Positions 45,906 through 56,277 are shown, numbered from the stretch's first letter. The stretch is 64,000 nucleotides of DNA from Sceloporus undulatus (GCF_019175285.1 NC_056527.1:104026377-104090376); one strand, 5' to 3'. The notes: generated from the letters alone by a model not told the origin. Translations and numbers: made by a program.

Positions 45906-47462
45906 TTGCTGAATGGCTAACACTGCTAGTCATGAATATGTTTGGTGTCCTCAGGTGTGTTGCAGGAACCTGTCCCATTGCCACGGTTAAAGTAGTCAGC
46001 TGCCATTTGGTGGGTCTCTATATACAAAACAGGAGAGAAACCATTTTGTCTTTTTCATGTAACAAAATGTCTTGGACCAAACTTGTGTTCTTTCAGTAAA
46101 ACAGAATACACTGTTCAATATAATCTGTTGTTTGGAAACGTGTGAAGTAATATCCATTAAAAGGACTAGGCGTACCCAAAGTATCTGTACTATGTTACTC
46201 AGTAACCAAAATTAACCTTTTCTCTTCTTGAATTAGAAGAACAACCTTTTGTGGGTGGATCTGCATCTCTTTTTGATTATTATACAGTGCCAAAGGGCAA
46301 CTTGGTCAATGAAAAAAAAAAAGTACACAAGAATAAATTTCCAGGAAGATGGAGAAAGAAACCAGCGTTATCAGAAATGGTTTATTAAAAGGTCATATAA
46401 CTGCTCTTGAAATGGAACACAGGGCTTGCCAGAAATAATTGATTAATTGTGTTACTTAAAAATGAATTTATTAACTTTATATCTCACCTTTCCTGCCAAT
46501 CAGTTTTGGATGGTAGGAGTGATTTTTTCCCCCACATGAACCTTGCAACAACATTTTGATTGATTGAAAGATACTGACTGGTTTAAGATTTCTTAGCAAG
46601 TACTGTAGTACTGGATTAATACACAAACTAAGAAAACTACAAATTAGGGCCCCTGATTATGAGAGGTTTCTAAATAACAAGTTATAATACTACATATTTT
46701 GACAGGTGATGCTGTGGGGCCTCTTAAATTTGACATGAGTTAGGTCAGTTAGGGTAAAGTGCAACTCTACAGATGCTGCTGAATTGTAGCTCCCAGCAAG
46801 TATAGTTAATAGTAAAGGAACATGGAAGTTGTAATCCAACATCTGATGTATTTCTTTTCACCTCACTTCCCTATTATTTTAGTTAGGGCCGAATCCTGCC
46901 AAGAAGGAGCCAAAGTCTTTTTCATTTTTGACTCCAAGTGCATTTGGTGGCAGTGCCAATGGTGTTCCATCTTCTTCCTTCATGTTTCTATTCTGAAGAT
47001 GGAGAGTAACTTAGCATAGAAATCTGCAAAACAAAGATCAAGAATGGAGACATTTTGGTATCAGTTTATTCATAAAGCCACATACAGTGCAAGGGGGGGG
47101 GAGATGCAAATGTTTCCAGATCATTAGTCTGCAAGCTTTGTTAACTGCTCTTTAAAGATATTTAATCAAGGAATGGAGTATAGTGTTTTTGTACAAATTG
47201 GGTACAACAGTGATTTATCAATAGCAATTCATGTTGGGAATTTTGGTCAGGATTATGCTAGAGAAAAAAATAAAAATTCTGTTTTGAAAAATCAAACCCA
47301 GGTTCTGCTCCCAGCTTAAAAGTCTGTATATATTATTTCTGTGTCTTCTCTGACTCCACAAGTCAAGTGGATCTGGAGTCCAACAGCCTGATCACAGGAA
47401 ACCCTAGGACTAGTTTCAAGTTCTGGATTTCTTTCACAACTTGGCAAGTTTGCTGCTTGCCT

Positions 47463-48010
47463 TTGCAGTCTTGTTGTTGTGTACCTTCAAGTAATTTCTG
47501 ACTTATGCTGACCTTTAGGCAAATCTATCATGGGATTTTCTTGGCACTATTTGTTCAGACAGGGTTTGCTTTTGCCTCCCTCTGCAGCTGAGAGAGTGTG
47601 ACTTGCCCAAGGTCACCCAGTGGATTTCCATGGCTAAGTGGGGATTTGAACCCAGGTCTCCAGAGTCATATGAGTTTATCACACAGGGGAAATCCTGTGC
47701 AGAAACAGTATTTAAATCAGAAAAAAAACCCTGCAAAAGCAGGTTGATTTTCACACAACATCATTGTTAGGGTGGTGTTAACCTGAATGGAAAGTTGACA
47801 AAAGCTGCTCCTTTTTAATTTTGGAAAATCCTGAAAGTGGCTTTTTTCTATTTTCCATTCAGGTTAACTTCAGTTTAACGATGTCTGTGAAAACCAACCT
47901 GCTTTTGTGGTCCCCCCCCCCCACAGTTTTTAAATCCAGTTTTTGCACAGGATTTCCCCTGTGTGATAAACTCCATAGTCCAAGGCTCAAATCACTACCC
48001 CATGCTGGCA
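47463..48010 (-). repeat. Sauria SINE (reverse) split by a MITE
   Basis: 47463-47670 carries the tail and body (TTGTTGTTGTGTACCTTCAA ... CCAGGTCTCCAGAGTCATA). 47974-48010 resumes with CATAGTCCAAGGCTCAAATC and the head ACCCCATGCTGGC. The MITE at 47671-47973 interrupts it exactly within the usual AGAGTCATAGTCCAA stretch. Confidence 0.85.
47671..47973. mobile_element. MITE inside a Sauria SINE, 24-base-plus inverted termini
   Basis: Left end GAGTTTATCACACAGGGGAA. The right end in reverse complement is GAGTTTATCACACAGGGGAA again. Further inverted blocks follow (CAGGTTGATTTTCACA / TGTGAAAACCAACCTG). CATA flanks both sides (47667-47670 and 47974-47977) and fits a four-base target duplication. No coding capacity. 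Confidence 0.8.
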
Positions 48011-48094
48011 GTCTTAGGCAATGTTGCTAACAAGCCTTGAAGAGATTCCCTGGAAAGTTTTACCAAAATCCCAAATCTCTGGAGTTCCCTAATA

Positions 48095-48100
48095 TTTATT
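48095..48100 (-). terminator. Candidate poly(A) signal of the BAX-like gene
   Basis: TTTATT on the + strand is AATAAA on the coding strand, about 370 bases after the inferred stop. It lies in an ATT-rich simple stretch, so it may be a chance match. Confidence 0.4.
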
Positions 48101-48467
48101 ATTATTATTTAGTCAAAATCCCCAAAAAGAAATTAATTAAATTCCCCAGAAATTGGCAACACTGGTCTTAGATAACTTAAAAGTAGGAACGTAAAAGAAG
48201 ATAGAAAATGTAATCCTTCTGCATTTAATTACTTTGCACATTCCTCTTTCAAAGAACAGGAGTTGTCAAAAGAACAGTAATGTTTGGAAATGTGTTTTTG
48301 TTGTTATGTCAAGTAATTTTCAACTAATGGCAACCCTATCAGGGGATTTTCTTGATAAATCCTCTTAAAAATTGCTGGGTGATTTGAAGTCTCCCTAAAA
48401 TATCTATAGAGACTGGCCTGTGAGTGACAGATGTGGTGTGCCTGCCCCCTGTTGGATGTGTTGGAAA

Positions 48468-51400
48468 TTAACTAAATAAGAATAGATTTAAAGTTAATCC
48501 AACAAACACCCATATGATGGTGGTCTCTAGCAGACATTTGTCATAATGACAGGCAAACTCAAACCAGAAATGCAGTTAAGAAGAAATTTTATAAGTGGGT
48601 TCATTCAATGCTAATCATTCTTGTTGTCATTGTGTGCCTTTCTGACTTATGATGATCCTGGTGGCTTGAATGTTGGACTACAACTCTGGAGACTAGGGTT
48701 CGGTTCCCTGTTCAGCCATGGAAACCTATTGGTGACCTCTGGCAAGTCACATGCTCTCAGACTCAGGGAAAGGCAATGGCAAACCTTCTCCAAACAAATC
48801 TTGCCAAGGGGACCAATCTTGCCACTGTCTGTCCAGATTCTGTGATCCTCTAATTCAGGGCTGTGGAAAATATGGCCTTCTACATGATGTTTGACCACAG
48901 TTCCCATCAGCCCTGTGCAACGGCTAGTGGTTAGAGACCAAATTCTAGTCTAAATAAATCCAGAGGGCCAGTTTCCCTGTCTCAGATCTAAAGGGAGATG
49001 ATAGGAATCGAAGCTCAGGCCTTGTCTATGCAGGAATCAGAGCTTGGAAAATCACTTTTAAGGAGGATGTGTATAATGAATGCTGAAGCCATTCAAAGCT
49101 GTACAGTGCTAGGTCTGGTGGAACTTGAGCATGTAATTATATCAACTGCTTTTAAAAGTATTTTTTCAGTCTCTGCAAAAACATGTCTTCTACCCCTGAG
49201 CTATGGCCCTTTCTTTTGAGAACCAGGGTCTTTCTTCCCAGATGCAAGACAATCTCTTCCCCACTTAGGAAACCATGGGGTGTGGTCCCCCCCATTTATA
49301 ACACTTACCCAGCCCCCCTTCTTCTGGATCCAGTCAGCCAGATATCCCTTTAAGAAGTTCATGGCCCAGTCCACCACAGTATCCAACAAACTGGACTAAG
49401 ATCAGAAAAAGAAAGGAAGGAAGAAAGAAAGAAGTATTACAGTTTTTTTAAAGGAGAGGAAAGAAAAATGTTAACAATGTTATAACCAGCAAACAGCATA
49501 AAAGCAGTGAGCAGGACTGCAGATCCCATGAATTGGTCAGCTCTTGTGGCAAGCAGCAGCACATTTGCTCTTCAGCATCCCAACTCAATAGGACTGCTGC
49601 TATTAGTTCTTCCTGAATCCCAGACTGTTGCTAGTGCCCTCCTTCCCTTGTGTCCCAAAAAGAGTACCCCCCCCAAAAGAAGGCAGCAGAAAACCCACGC
49701 TACAAGGAGAAGGTAACTGATTAATGGAATGAGAGTCCTAACCACGTATTCCAAAATTCCTGATTGCTTTTAAGCACTTTTCTCATCTATTCTTTATTCA
49801 CCTGCAATCACAGAGACCACAAGAGTCATCCAGCCATGCAGGAACACAGAATCAAAGCATCCCTGACAGATGGCCATCCAGCCTCTGTTTAAAAACCTCT
49901 AAGGAAGGAGACTCCACTACACTCTGAGGAAGTGTGTTCCAGTGTCGAACAGCCCTTACTGTCAGGAAGTTCTTCCTAATGTTGAGGTGGAATCTCTTTT
50001 CCTGTAGTTTGCATCCATTGCTCTGGGTCCTAGTTTGTGGAACAGCAGAAAACAAGCTTGCTCCATCCTCAATATGATATCATTTCAAATATTTAAACAG
50101 GGCTCTTAACCTTCTCTTCTCCAGACTCTAAACATACCCAGCTCCTTAAGTCTCTCCTCATAAGATATGGTTTCCAGATCTTTCACCATTTTAGTCACCC
50201 TCCTCTGGACACGCTCCAGCTTCTCAACATCCTTTCTGAATTGTGGTGCCCAGGACTGGACACAGTATTCCAGGTGAGGCCTGACCAAAGCAAAATTGAA
50301 TGGCACTATTACTTCCCTCAGTTCAGACACTATATTTCTATTGATGCATCCTTCAATGACATTGGCCTTTCTGGCTGTCACTACCTTAATGCTTTCTGGG
50401 GCTTTCTTTTGCTTCTCTGTTTTTACCTGGGCGATAACTTTGTAGGAAAAGTAGAAAAAGACAACAATCCGACCCCAGTTGATCCCATTAGCAAACATCG
50501 ACTCAGACACATCAGCCAAGGCTTTCAGAGGGTCTTCACCACTGATGCTTTCTACCATGCTGCAAGGAAAGAGAGGTACCAAGAATGAGAGTGAGATAGC
50601 CAAGGTTAAGGGGAAATTGTTAAGGAGAATGCAAGGTCAGAAAATTTTATCTTGTCCAGCATTCTTTGCAATCAACAGACATCTGATGGTCCCCCAGAAA
50701 TTGGCCAGTGGCTCATGAGAGAAGCATAATCTTCCTTGCTCCTATTTTAGCAATTTGCTTCAAGATCCTCATACCTGGGGATCTCTGCATTACTACGGAG
50801 ATCCTGCAATATGCGTAGCATGCAATCTTGCAGTGAAGTGACTTGGACATCATCTGGGACATCCTCTTCCACTGGCAAGTCTTCCCTGTGTGTTAACTCT
50901 GAGGCTTTGTATTCCTGCCAAAGGGTCTTAATGAATCTGGAAGAGAAAAGGAGAAGGATGTTACTGGGTAGGCCTCAGGTAGCTGAGATGTGGGTTGGGT
51001 ACTGGCAGACAGCACAGCCCTGGATGGGAGAAACAAATTAATATTGTGTGTGGGAAGATGTGTGAGACTCTTATGGCCGTTTGGTACAATGAGAGTGTAT
51101 GCCTTGCAGGGAGATTGCAGTAAAATGATTCCTGAAAACCTTGGGATGGATATGTTAGAAAACTGGGGAGACTATTTAGTGTCAAGGGCTCCATATTTTT
51201 TTATATTTATTTAGTTTATATCCCACCTTTCTCCAACATGGGACCCAAAGTGGCTTACAAAACTGAAACAAAACGGCTAAATCAGTATGTGATACAAGAG
51301 TTTAAAAGCATTAAGCAACTAATCTAATTAAAGTATTAATATAAACATGATTACAAATAACATGAAATAGTTTGTTGTAGTTTTTAACCTGTACTGGGTT

Positions 51401-52373
51401 GATTAATTTGTAAGCCACCATGAGTCCCAATATTGGGGGAAAGGTGGGTTATATAAATGAATAAAATAATATTATTAATAATAATACATACATACATACA
51501 TTCTACATATAAAAACAGCACACCCACACCACACCTTTTAATCTCAACCAGTTAAAGGCCGAAGACCTGCTTGAATAGTAAGAACTTTGTTTGCTGGTGA
51601 AAAGACAGCAGAGAGGTGGCCAATCCAGCCTCCATTGGGAGGGAGTTCCATATCTTAGGAGCAGCTACCAAAAGGGCTCTCTTCTATATCCTCACCAAGC
51701 AATCCTGTGAGCGTAGCATAGTAAGCCCTCCCCCAAAGTCTGTAAGACTGTGCAGGCTCATGTGGGGGAGAAATGGATTTCATATTGTCTGAACTAAGTT
51801 TAACAGAGTTTTATAGATCCTAACACAATTTCCTGGGGGGTTAATGTGCTGAGGGCCATATGGTGGGTGGAAAGACTGGCACCCTGGGGGGATGGGACAT
51901 AAGTATGTGATTTTACCTGCTGCACTCACGCCATCCTTTTTCTCTCTCATTCTCTTTCTTCACCTTGCTGGATGAAGCAGAAGGACCAATGATAGAAAAT
52001 TGAGTGGAAGAGACCCCAAAGGTCACCGTCCAATCCCCGGCCATGCAGGAATACATAATCAAAGCACCTCAGACAGATGGCCATCCAGCAGAAGCCTGAA
52101 GTTATATTTATTGCAGAGGAGTTTGAAATTAGGCTGAATTCCAAGGCCACAACTGGTCTTAGGGCTTTATAGGTTGCTCTTCTCCTCACACACACCCCAT
52201 AGGCACTGGGGGTCTCTTATTAAGGCAGTGGAACATGTACTTGAGCTTGTGCTCATGGCTCAACCCTCAGTTATGTATGCTCTAGAACTGGGAATACCAC
52301 TTGCAAATGCAAATCTTGCTTACCCAATAAGGAGCCGTTTCCGATTCGAAGGATTGAAGATGCTGTCGGACAT
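48468..52373 (-). CDS. BAX-like BCL2-family protein, six exons, about 190 aa, divergent BH3
   Basis: Predicted pro-apoptotic-type BCL2 protein of the mitochondrial outer membrane. The exons, 5' to 3', are 52324-52373, 51917-51967, 50775-50936, 50427-50559, 49309-49395 and 48468-48557. Phases join cleanly and there is no internal stop. It begins MSDSIFNPSNRKRLLIG. Helix-1-like ECSRFIKTLWQEYK, BH3-position LQDCMLRILQDL, BH1 MFANGINWGR with a BAX-like helix 5 (VVFFYFSYK) and BH2 WIQKKGGW are visible. The last exon gives a hydrophobic tail anchor (TTIIWVFVGLTLNLFLF). Length is close to BAX (192 aa), and introns fall at the same places as BAX around BH1/BH2. BH3 lacks the Gly-Asp pair, and the helix 5-6 link is six residues shorter than in BAX. 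The last exon uses an unusual GAG acceptor and is the weakest part. BAX lies next to it, so it is a tandem paralogue; it might be the gene called BCL2L16 in some vertebrates, but I cannot confirm that. Confidence 0.84.
48657..48812 (+). repeat. Sauria SINE, 3'-truncated
   Basis: TGGCTTGAATGTTGGACTAC, B box AGGGTTCGGTTCCC, body CACATGCTCTCAGACTCAGG and AACAAATCTTGCCAAGG. Confidence 0.75.
49412..49432. repeat. (GAAA/GAAG)n microsatellite beside BAX-like exon 5
   Basis: Short purine run AAGGAAGGAAGAAAGAAAGA, pyrimidine-rich on the coding strand. It serves as the polypyrimidine region of the exon 5 acceptor. Confidence 0.7.
49808..50400 (-). mobile_element. CR1-like LINE 3' end in BAX-like intron 4
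   Basis: The - strand encodes the CR1 reverse-transcriptase C-terminus: LVRPHLEYCVQSWAPQFRKD, VEKLERVQRR, YEERLKELGMF, then in another frame FHLNIRKNFLTVRAVRHWN and SPSLEVFKQRLDGHL. It is followed by a CR1-type 3' UTR (CATGCAGGAACACAGAATCA on the + strand). The element is 5'-truncated and frame-broken. Its 5' end lies only about 27 bases from the donor of coding exon 4. Confidence 0.85.
51195..51480. repeat. Inverted pair of interspersed-repeat ends plus (ATTA)/(ACAT) simple repeat
   Basis: ATCCCACCTTTCTCCAACAT at 51219 and the inverted TTGGGGGAAAGGTGGGTTAT at 51432 bracket AT-rich sequence. They are followed by ATTAATAATAATACATACAT. Confidence 0.55.
51540..51830. repeat. Old interspersed repeat in BAX-like intron 2
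   Basis: The block GGGAGGGAGTTCCATATCTT ... CTCTCTTCTATATCCTCACC belongs to a widespread reptile repeat that I recognise by its sequence but cannot name with certainty. Confidence 0.4.
52008..52094 (-). repeat. CR1-like 3' UTR fragment in BAX-like intron 1
   Basis: CCATGCAGGAATACATAATC and CAGACAGATGGCCATCCAGC repeat the 3' UTR of the CR1 copy at 49808-49880. It sits about 40 bases upstream of coding exon 2. Confidence 0.7.
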
Positions 52374-52468
52374 TGCTTGGCAATAAAGAAAAGACAATAA
52401 AATTAATTTTTTTCACCTGAAAATGCAGTTGCAAAGGACCAGACCCTACTTCCACTTTTGGCAATCAT

Positions 52469-52690
52469 GGCTGCATCCACACTGGAGAAATAACCCAGTT
52501 TGGCACCGCTTTAAGTCTTTCTGGCCAAGGCTTGAAATTCTGGGAGTTGGGAGTTTGTTGTAGGCCAGAACGGAGCAGAGCTCCACTCCGGGCCCCACAA
52601 CAAACTCCAACCCAGAATTCCATAGCTTGAGCCAGAAAGACTAAAGCGGTGCCAAACTAGGTTATTCCCAGTGTGGATGCAGCCTACCTC
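52469..52690. mobile_element. Palindromic MITE, family A, near-perfect hairpin
   Basis: GGCTGCATCCACACTGGAGA and CCCAGTGTGGATGCAGCC ends. The arms share TTTGGCACCGCTTTAAGTCT/AGACTAAAGCGGTGCCAAAC and TTGTTGTAGG/CACAACAAAC. It lies about 95 bases upstream of the BAX-like ATG. Confidence 0.8.
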
Positions 52691-53329
52691 CTGGCTATGA
52701 CAGGGAAAGAATCTCACACTTATGATCTTTCTCAAGTCCCATTGTCTTGGCGTGGCAAGATTACACTGTGAGCATTTGGCAACCTATGGCTTTAAATGGC
52801 ATGGCTGTGGTTTAATTCCCTTTTAATCGTCCTTTCTGTATGTTTTCAATTATATTTTTGTAATTTTTAATTGTAGGTTTTTAGACTGTAGGTGCTTGTG
52901 GGTCCCAATTTTGGGAGAAAAGCAGGATACAAATGGTCAGAAGCTGGGAATGACTTGAACACACACATCACATCATCACATCACATCATCATCACATCAC
53001 ATCATTTAACCTGGTGGCAGTGGTTAAATGCTTAGCAGCCATTCACTTGAAACCACGAGGTTGTGAGTTAAAGACCAGCAAGGGCCCAAGCTGACTCAGG
53101 CTTGCATCCTTCTGAGGTCGCGAAAATGAGTACCCGACTGTTGGGGGCAATTAGCTTACGTCTAATAGCTTACTTGCGTTCAACGCATGATCTTGGAATA
53201 GCGGTATATAAATAAAACAAATTAGTATATTTTATATTACACATCATCATTGACTATTAGCTGCATCTTCCAGAATCTGAACTCTAACATGGTGAGATAT
53301 TAGAGCACTCTGGCAAATGATGGATTAGT

Positions 53330-53560
53330 TGATCATAGAACCATGCGGGTGAACCACAAACTTTACTTCCCAGAATGCCATGGCATTGAGCCAGGACAGT
53401 TAAACCAGTGTCAAACAAGATCATTTCTACACTTCTGGATGCAGCCTTACCTTTCTCTGGTGCCACAACGAGCTACATTTCCAGACTTCCCTAGCACTAA
53501 CCAGGGCAGTTAAAGTGATGTCAATGGATTATCTCTGCAGTGTGGACGGCCAGGTGTCCT
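53330..53560. mobile_element. Family A MITE remnants
   Basis: Partial right-arm blocks such as GAGCCAGGACAGTTAAACCA near 53390 and AACCAGGGCAGTTAAAGTGA near 53498, ending TCTCTGCAGTGTGGACGGCC. Confidence 0.55.
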
Positions 53561-53711
53561 TGTCGCTCGTCCTGAGCTCAGCTTTCTAGAACCCAGGGCA
53601 GAAGTGGGACAAGTGCCTTTGGGGGGGGGGGCTGTAACTCCTAGGATCCCCAGACAGAAACGGAGTCCAAAAAAGGAACTTTTCAAAACGCTGAGTCTGC
53701 AAGTGCTGATT

Positions 53712-53790
53712 GTTTCGGTTTCGAACTGAATCGGGCTTAGCTATAAAAGGGAAGCGAAACCTCAGAAGTCCACCGTTGAATTTCAGTTTC
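53712..53790. promoter_or_regulatory. TATA box flanked by two interferon-response-like elements
   Basis: GTTTCGGTTTC at 53712-53722 and TTTCAGTTTC at 53781-53790 are, on the - strand, GAAACCGAAAC and GAAACTGAAA. Both fit the ISRE/IRF core GAAANNGAAA. Between them lies TATAAAA at 53742-53748 on the + strand and a GAAGCGAAAC half-site at 53751. It could be a promoter facing right with no known gene, or a distal promoter or enhancer of the BAX-like gene, which starts coding 1.3 kb away. No first exon could be fixed. Confidence 0.45.
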
Positions 53791-53817
53791 GCTCCAAAGC
53801 AATTTGTTGGCTTCTTC

Positions 53818-53930
53818 CATCCACACTGCGGGAAGAATTCGGTTTGACATCACTTTAACTGCCATAGCTCAGTGCTATGGAATTCTGGGAATTTGTGGCA
53901 CCAGAGCTTTGCTCTGTAATAAATTTTTTA
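53818..53930. mobile_element. Family A MITE, left half
   Basis: CATCCACACTGCGGGAAGAA, TTTGACATCACTTTAACTGC, then CTATGGAATTCTGGG. Confidence 0.6.
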
Positions 53931-54011
53931 ATAGCCGCCGAGAGGATAAATTAATTATTTTTAAATCGACTGATAAATTAAAATCAACTTCCAGGACCAT
54001 TTTAGAAAGTG

Positions 54012-54217
54012 GTCCAGAACACACTGCAGCAACAATCCAGTTTGAGACCGCTTGAACTGCCCTGGCTCAATGCTAGGGGATTCTGGGAACTGTAGTTTTG
54101 TGAGTCCTTTAGCCTTCCCTGTCAGAAGAGCGCTACAATTCCCAGGATTCCCCTAGCATTGAGCCAGAGTAGTTCAAGCGGTCTCAAACCGGAATATCTC
54201 CGCAGTGTGGATGCAGG
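54012..54217. mobile_element. Palindromic MITE, family A, well preserved
   Basis: Arms AGTTTGAGACCGCTTGAACT and AGTTCAAGCGGTCTCAAACC. The core is GGCTCAATGCTAGGGGATTC against CCCCTAGCATTGAGCC. Confidence 0.8.
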
Positions 54218-54594
54218 GAGGGTACTTGTCCCATGCCTCCTACCTGATCCTCCATCAGATGGGGCAGTTTGCCAGGGTTCTTGCCCCCCTGAAGCCATCC
54301 AAAATGCCACCTCGCCTGAGAAAGCCAAAAACAGTGCCCCAGGGAAAGCAGTGGGTTCCGGTGGGCAAGGCTTTCGATGTCGACCTTCCTTCCCTCTGGG
54401 GCTATGAACCTCTCCCAGCCCCACCTTTTTAAGGGTGTCTGGAAAAAGGCCCCTGAAACTAAAACAGAAAGGCATCCACTTTGGGCAAAGAAAGTCCCAG
54501 TTGGCGAGAGTGGGCTTGGCATGGGAATCCAAAGGCATGCCAGGCTGCTCTTTAAAGCTGCAGACTTCCATTATTCGCCTGGTTGTGGTTGTGA

Positions 54595-54890
54595 TGGTGT
54601 GCCTTCAAGTTCTTTGCCAATGCCAACCTATCACTTTCAGTGCCAGGGCTACTGGCTACAGCCTCCTGAGATCTGGAGATGGCGAAGAACTAGAGCACTC
54701 TGGCAAAATAATAATAATAATAATAATGTGCCTTCAAGTTGCTTCCAAATTAGGGCAGTCTTAAGGCGACCCTATCATGGGGTTTTCCAGCCAAGTTTCT
54801 TCAGAGGGGGTTTACCTTTGCCATCCTCTGAGGCTGAGAAAGTGTGACTTGCCCAAGGACACCCAGTGAGTTTCATGGCCAGATATTCCC
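54595..54890 (-). repeat. Two Sauria SINE pieces (reverse) in tandem
   Basis: 54595-54650 and 54705-54890: GATGGTGTGCCTTCAAGTTC, then (AATAAT)n, TGTGCCTTCAAGTTGCTTCC, body and GAGAAAGTGTGACTTGCCC. Confidence 0.7.
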
Positions 54891-55089
54891 CAGTTGTCTC
54901 CACCCAAGTCTCCATTGAGAGATCCCCTTTTCCAATACTTAGCCATTTCCAATCTTGCAAAATAGTGAGCAGTGAGCATATAAAGTGGAAGGCAAGAAGA
55001 GGAAGACGACACATTGCTGATGGGTTGGGTCAATAAATTAAGCCACAACCGTGAGTCAGCAAGACCTTGATGGACCTTGCTCATCCTAT

Positions 55090-55260
55090 TCGATCATTAT
55101 AGCACTACGACTTTAACTGTTATGCCAGTATCTAGTGGAATCCTGGGCCTAGTAGTTTGGTGAGGCACTAGAGCTCTCCAGCTGAGAATATTAAATACCC
55201 CTCTCTAAACTACAAATCCCAGGGTTCCATTGGACAGAACAGTGGGAGTTATAGTGCTAT
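55090..55260. mobile_element. MITE related to family A (family A2)
   Basis: ATTATAGCACTACGACTTTAAC and the inverted AGTGGGAGTTATAGTGCTAT flank AATCCTGGGCCTAGTAG/CTACAAATCCCAGGGTT. Confidence 0.65.
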
Positions 55261-55390
55261 ACAATGGGTCTCTATCCACTGGGTTGGGTTCCAGGACCCG
55301 CAGTGGATACCAAAATCCATAGATGCTCAAGTACAAATACAATAGCATATTCAAATGGTGCCTCTTATATAAAAAGGCCTCTGACCAGGG
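55258..55390. mobile_element. Tigger-like MITE, left half
   Basis: After ATA, CAATGGGTCTCTATCCACTG with GGTTCCAGGACCCGCAGTGG and GATACCAAAATCCATAGATG, as in the copies at 1083 and 3449. Confidence 0.5.
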
Positions 55391-55497
55391 CCATTGATGA
55401 CCAAGGTAGTTGGAAGTCTTTCATTTATAATAGTCACGAATCAGGGCTGTGTGAATGGTTGATTTTAAAGGCTCTTTTTAAGTTGAATCAAAGGTCT

Positions 55498-55590
55498 CCA
55501 TTTGTGTGCCTTGAAGCCATTTCCAACATATGGCAATCCTGTGGGGATTTCTTGGCCAGTTTCTTCAGAGTGAGGCTGCCATTCAATGTA
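55498..55590 (-). repeat. Sauria SINE 3' fragment (reverse)
   Basis: TTTGTGTGCCTTGAAGCCAT, ATATGGCAATCCTGTGGGGA and TTCTTCAGAGTGAGGCTGCC. Confidence 0.6.
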
Positions 55591-56277
55591 GTACCCAATT
55601 ATATCCTATGATCAGAAAAAGAAACATTGGTTCTTACCTGTGAGATGTTCATTTGCAGCGATGTAGGTGGGAATATCCTATATTATAATATGGGTTGACT
55701 CTAGTCTTTTTCCTGCCTATTTCGGAGCAAGAGATAGAATCAAGCCATGTTATAGGATGTTTCCACCTCCGTCGCTGGAAAAACATGCAGGCATTTCAGT
55801 GGCAAGGGTGTCTGGAGAGTTATAAGTATAACCAGTGGTTGTGCACATACCCTAAAATGGTAAAGGAGGCAGCCCTCCCAAGTATACAAGCTGCTTATTG
55901 AGACACAGTAAAATGGAATGCCTTGCATGATTTCAGGAGGCAGAAATGAAAAAGCATTTTTGTTTTAATCTCAATTTCTGCTATACTCTTGAATAGTAAA
56001 TCAGACCGGAGGCAGCTAGCTCCAGTTCCATGTACTGCTAGTTTTCTATCTACATGTATTTTCCCCTTAATGCTGCCTCCATGTATGCAAGCGATATGGA
56101 GGTAAAAGCCTCCAGTGCTTTTTGTCTTGTCTAAAACTTTGAGGCAGTCTTTAAAACAAATGTTTTCTGAAACTAATAAGGGCTTGCAGTCTATCTTGGC
56201 AAATACAGGAATAGGGGAAACAAGAGGCAAGAGGTTCTTAGCTTTGGGCAGGCTCCTAACTACTCCTTACTTACTTT

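Larger units (their letters stand above)
37910..48070. other. Spacer between H/M-ferritin and the BAX-like gene
   Basis: About 10 kb with no recognised exon. It holds SINEs, family A and C MITEs, a CR1 end, a transposon remnant of about 0.6 kb and Tigger-like elements, listed separately. The 45000-47460 part is mostly unannotated unique or old sequence. Confidence 0.6.

Noticed and set aside
50106-50603. A 165-codon frame joining the BAX-like exon 4 to downstream sequence
   Set aside because: The frame runs through the exon 4 donor (GTAAAA at 50426) into the CR1 LINE. The fusion is an effect of reading through the intron, not a protein.
54122-54571. A 149-codon open frame on the - strand near 54.1-54.6 kb
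   Set aside because: Half of it is inside a family A palindromic MITE and the composition is Pro/Gly/Ser-rich low-complexity; no domain was recognised.
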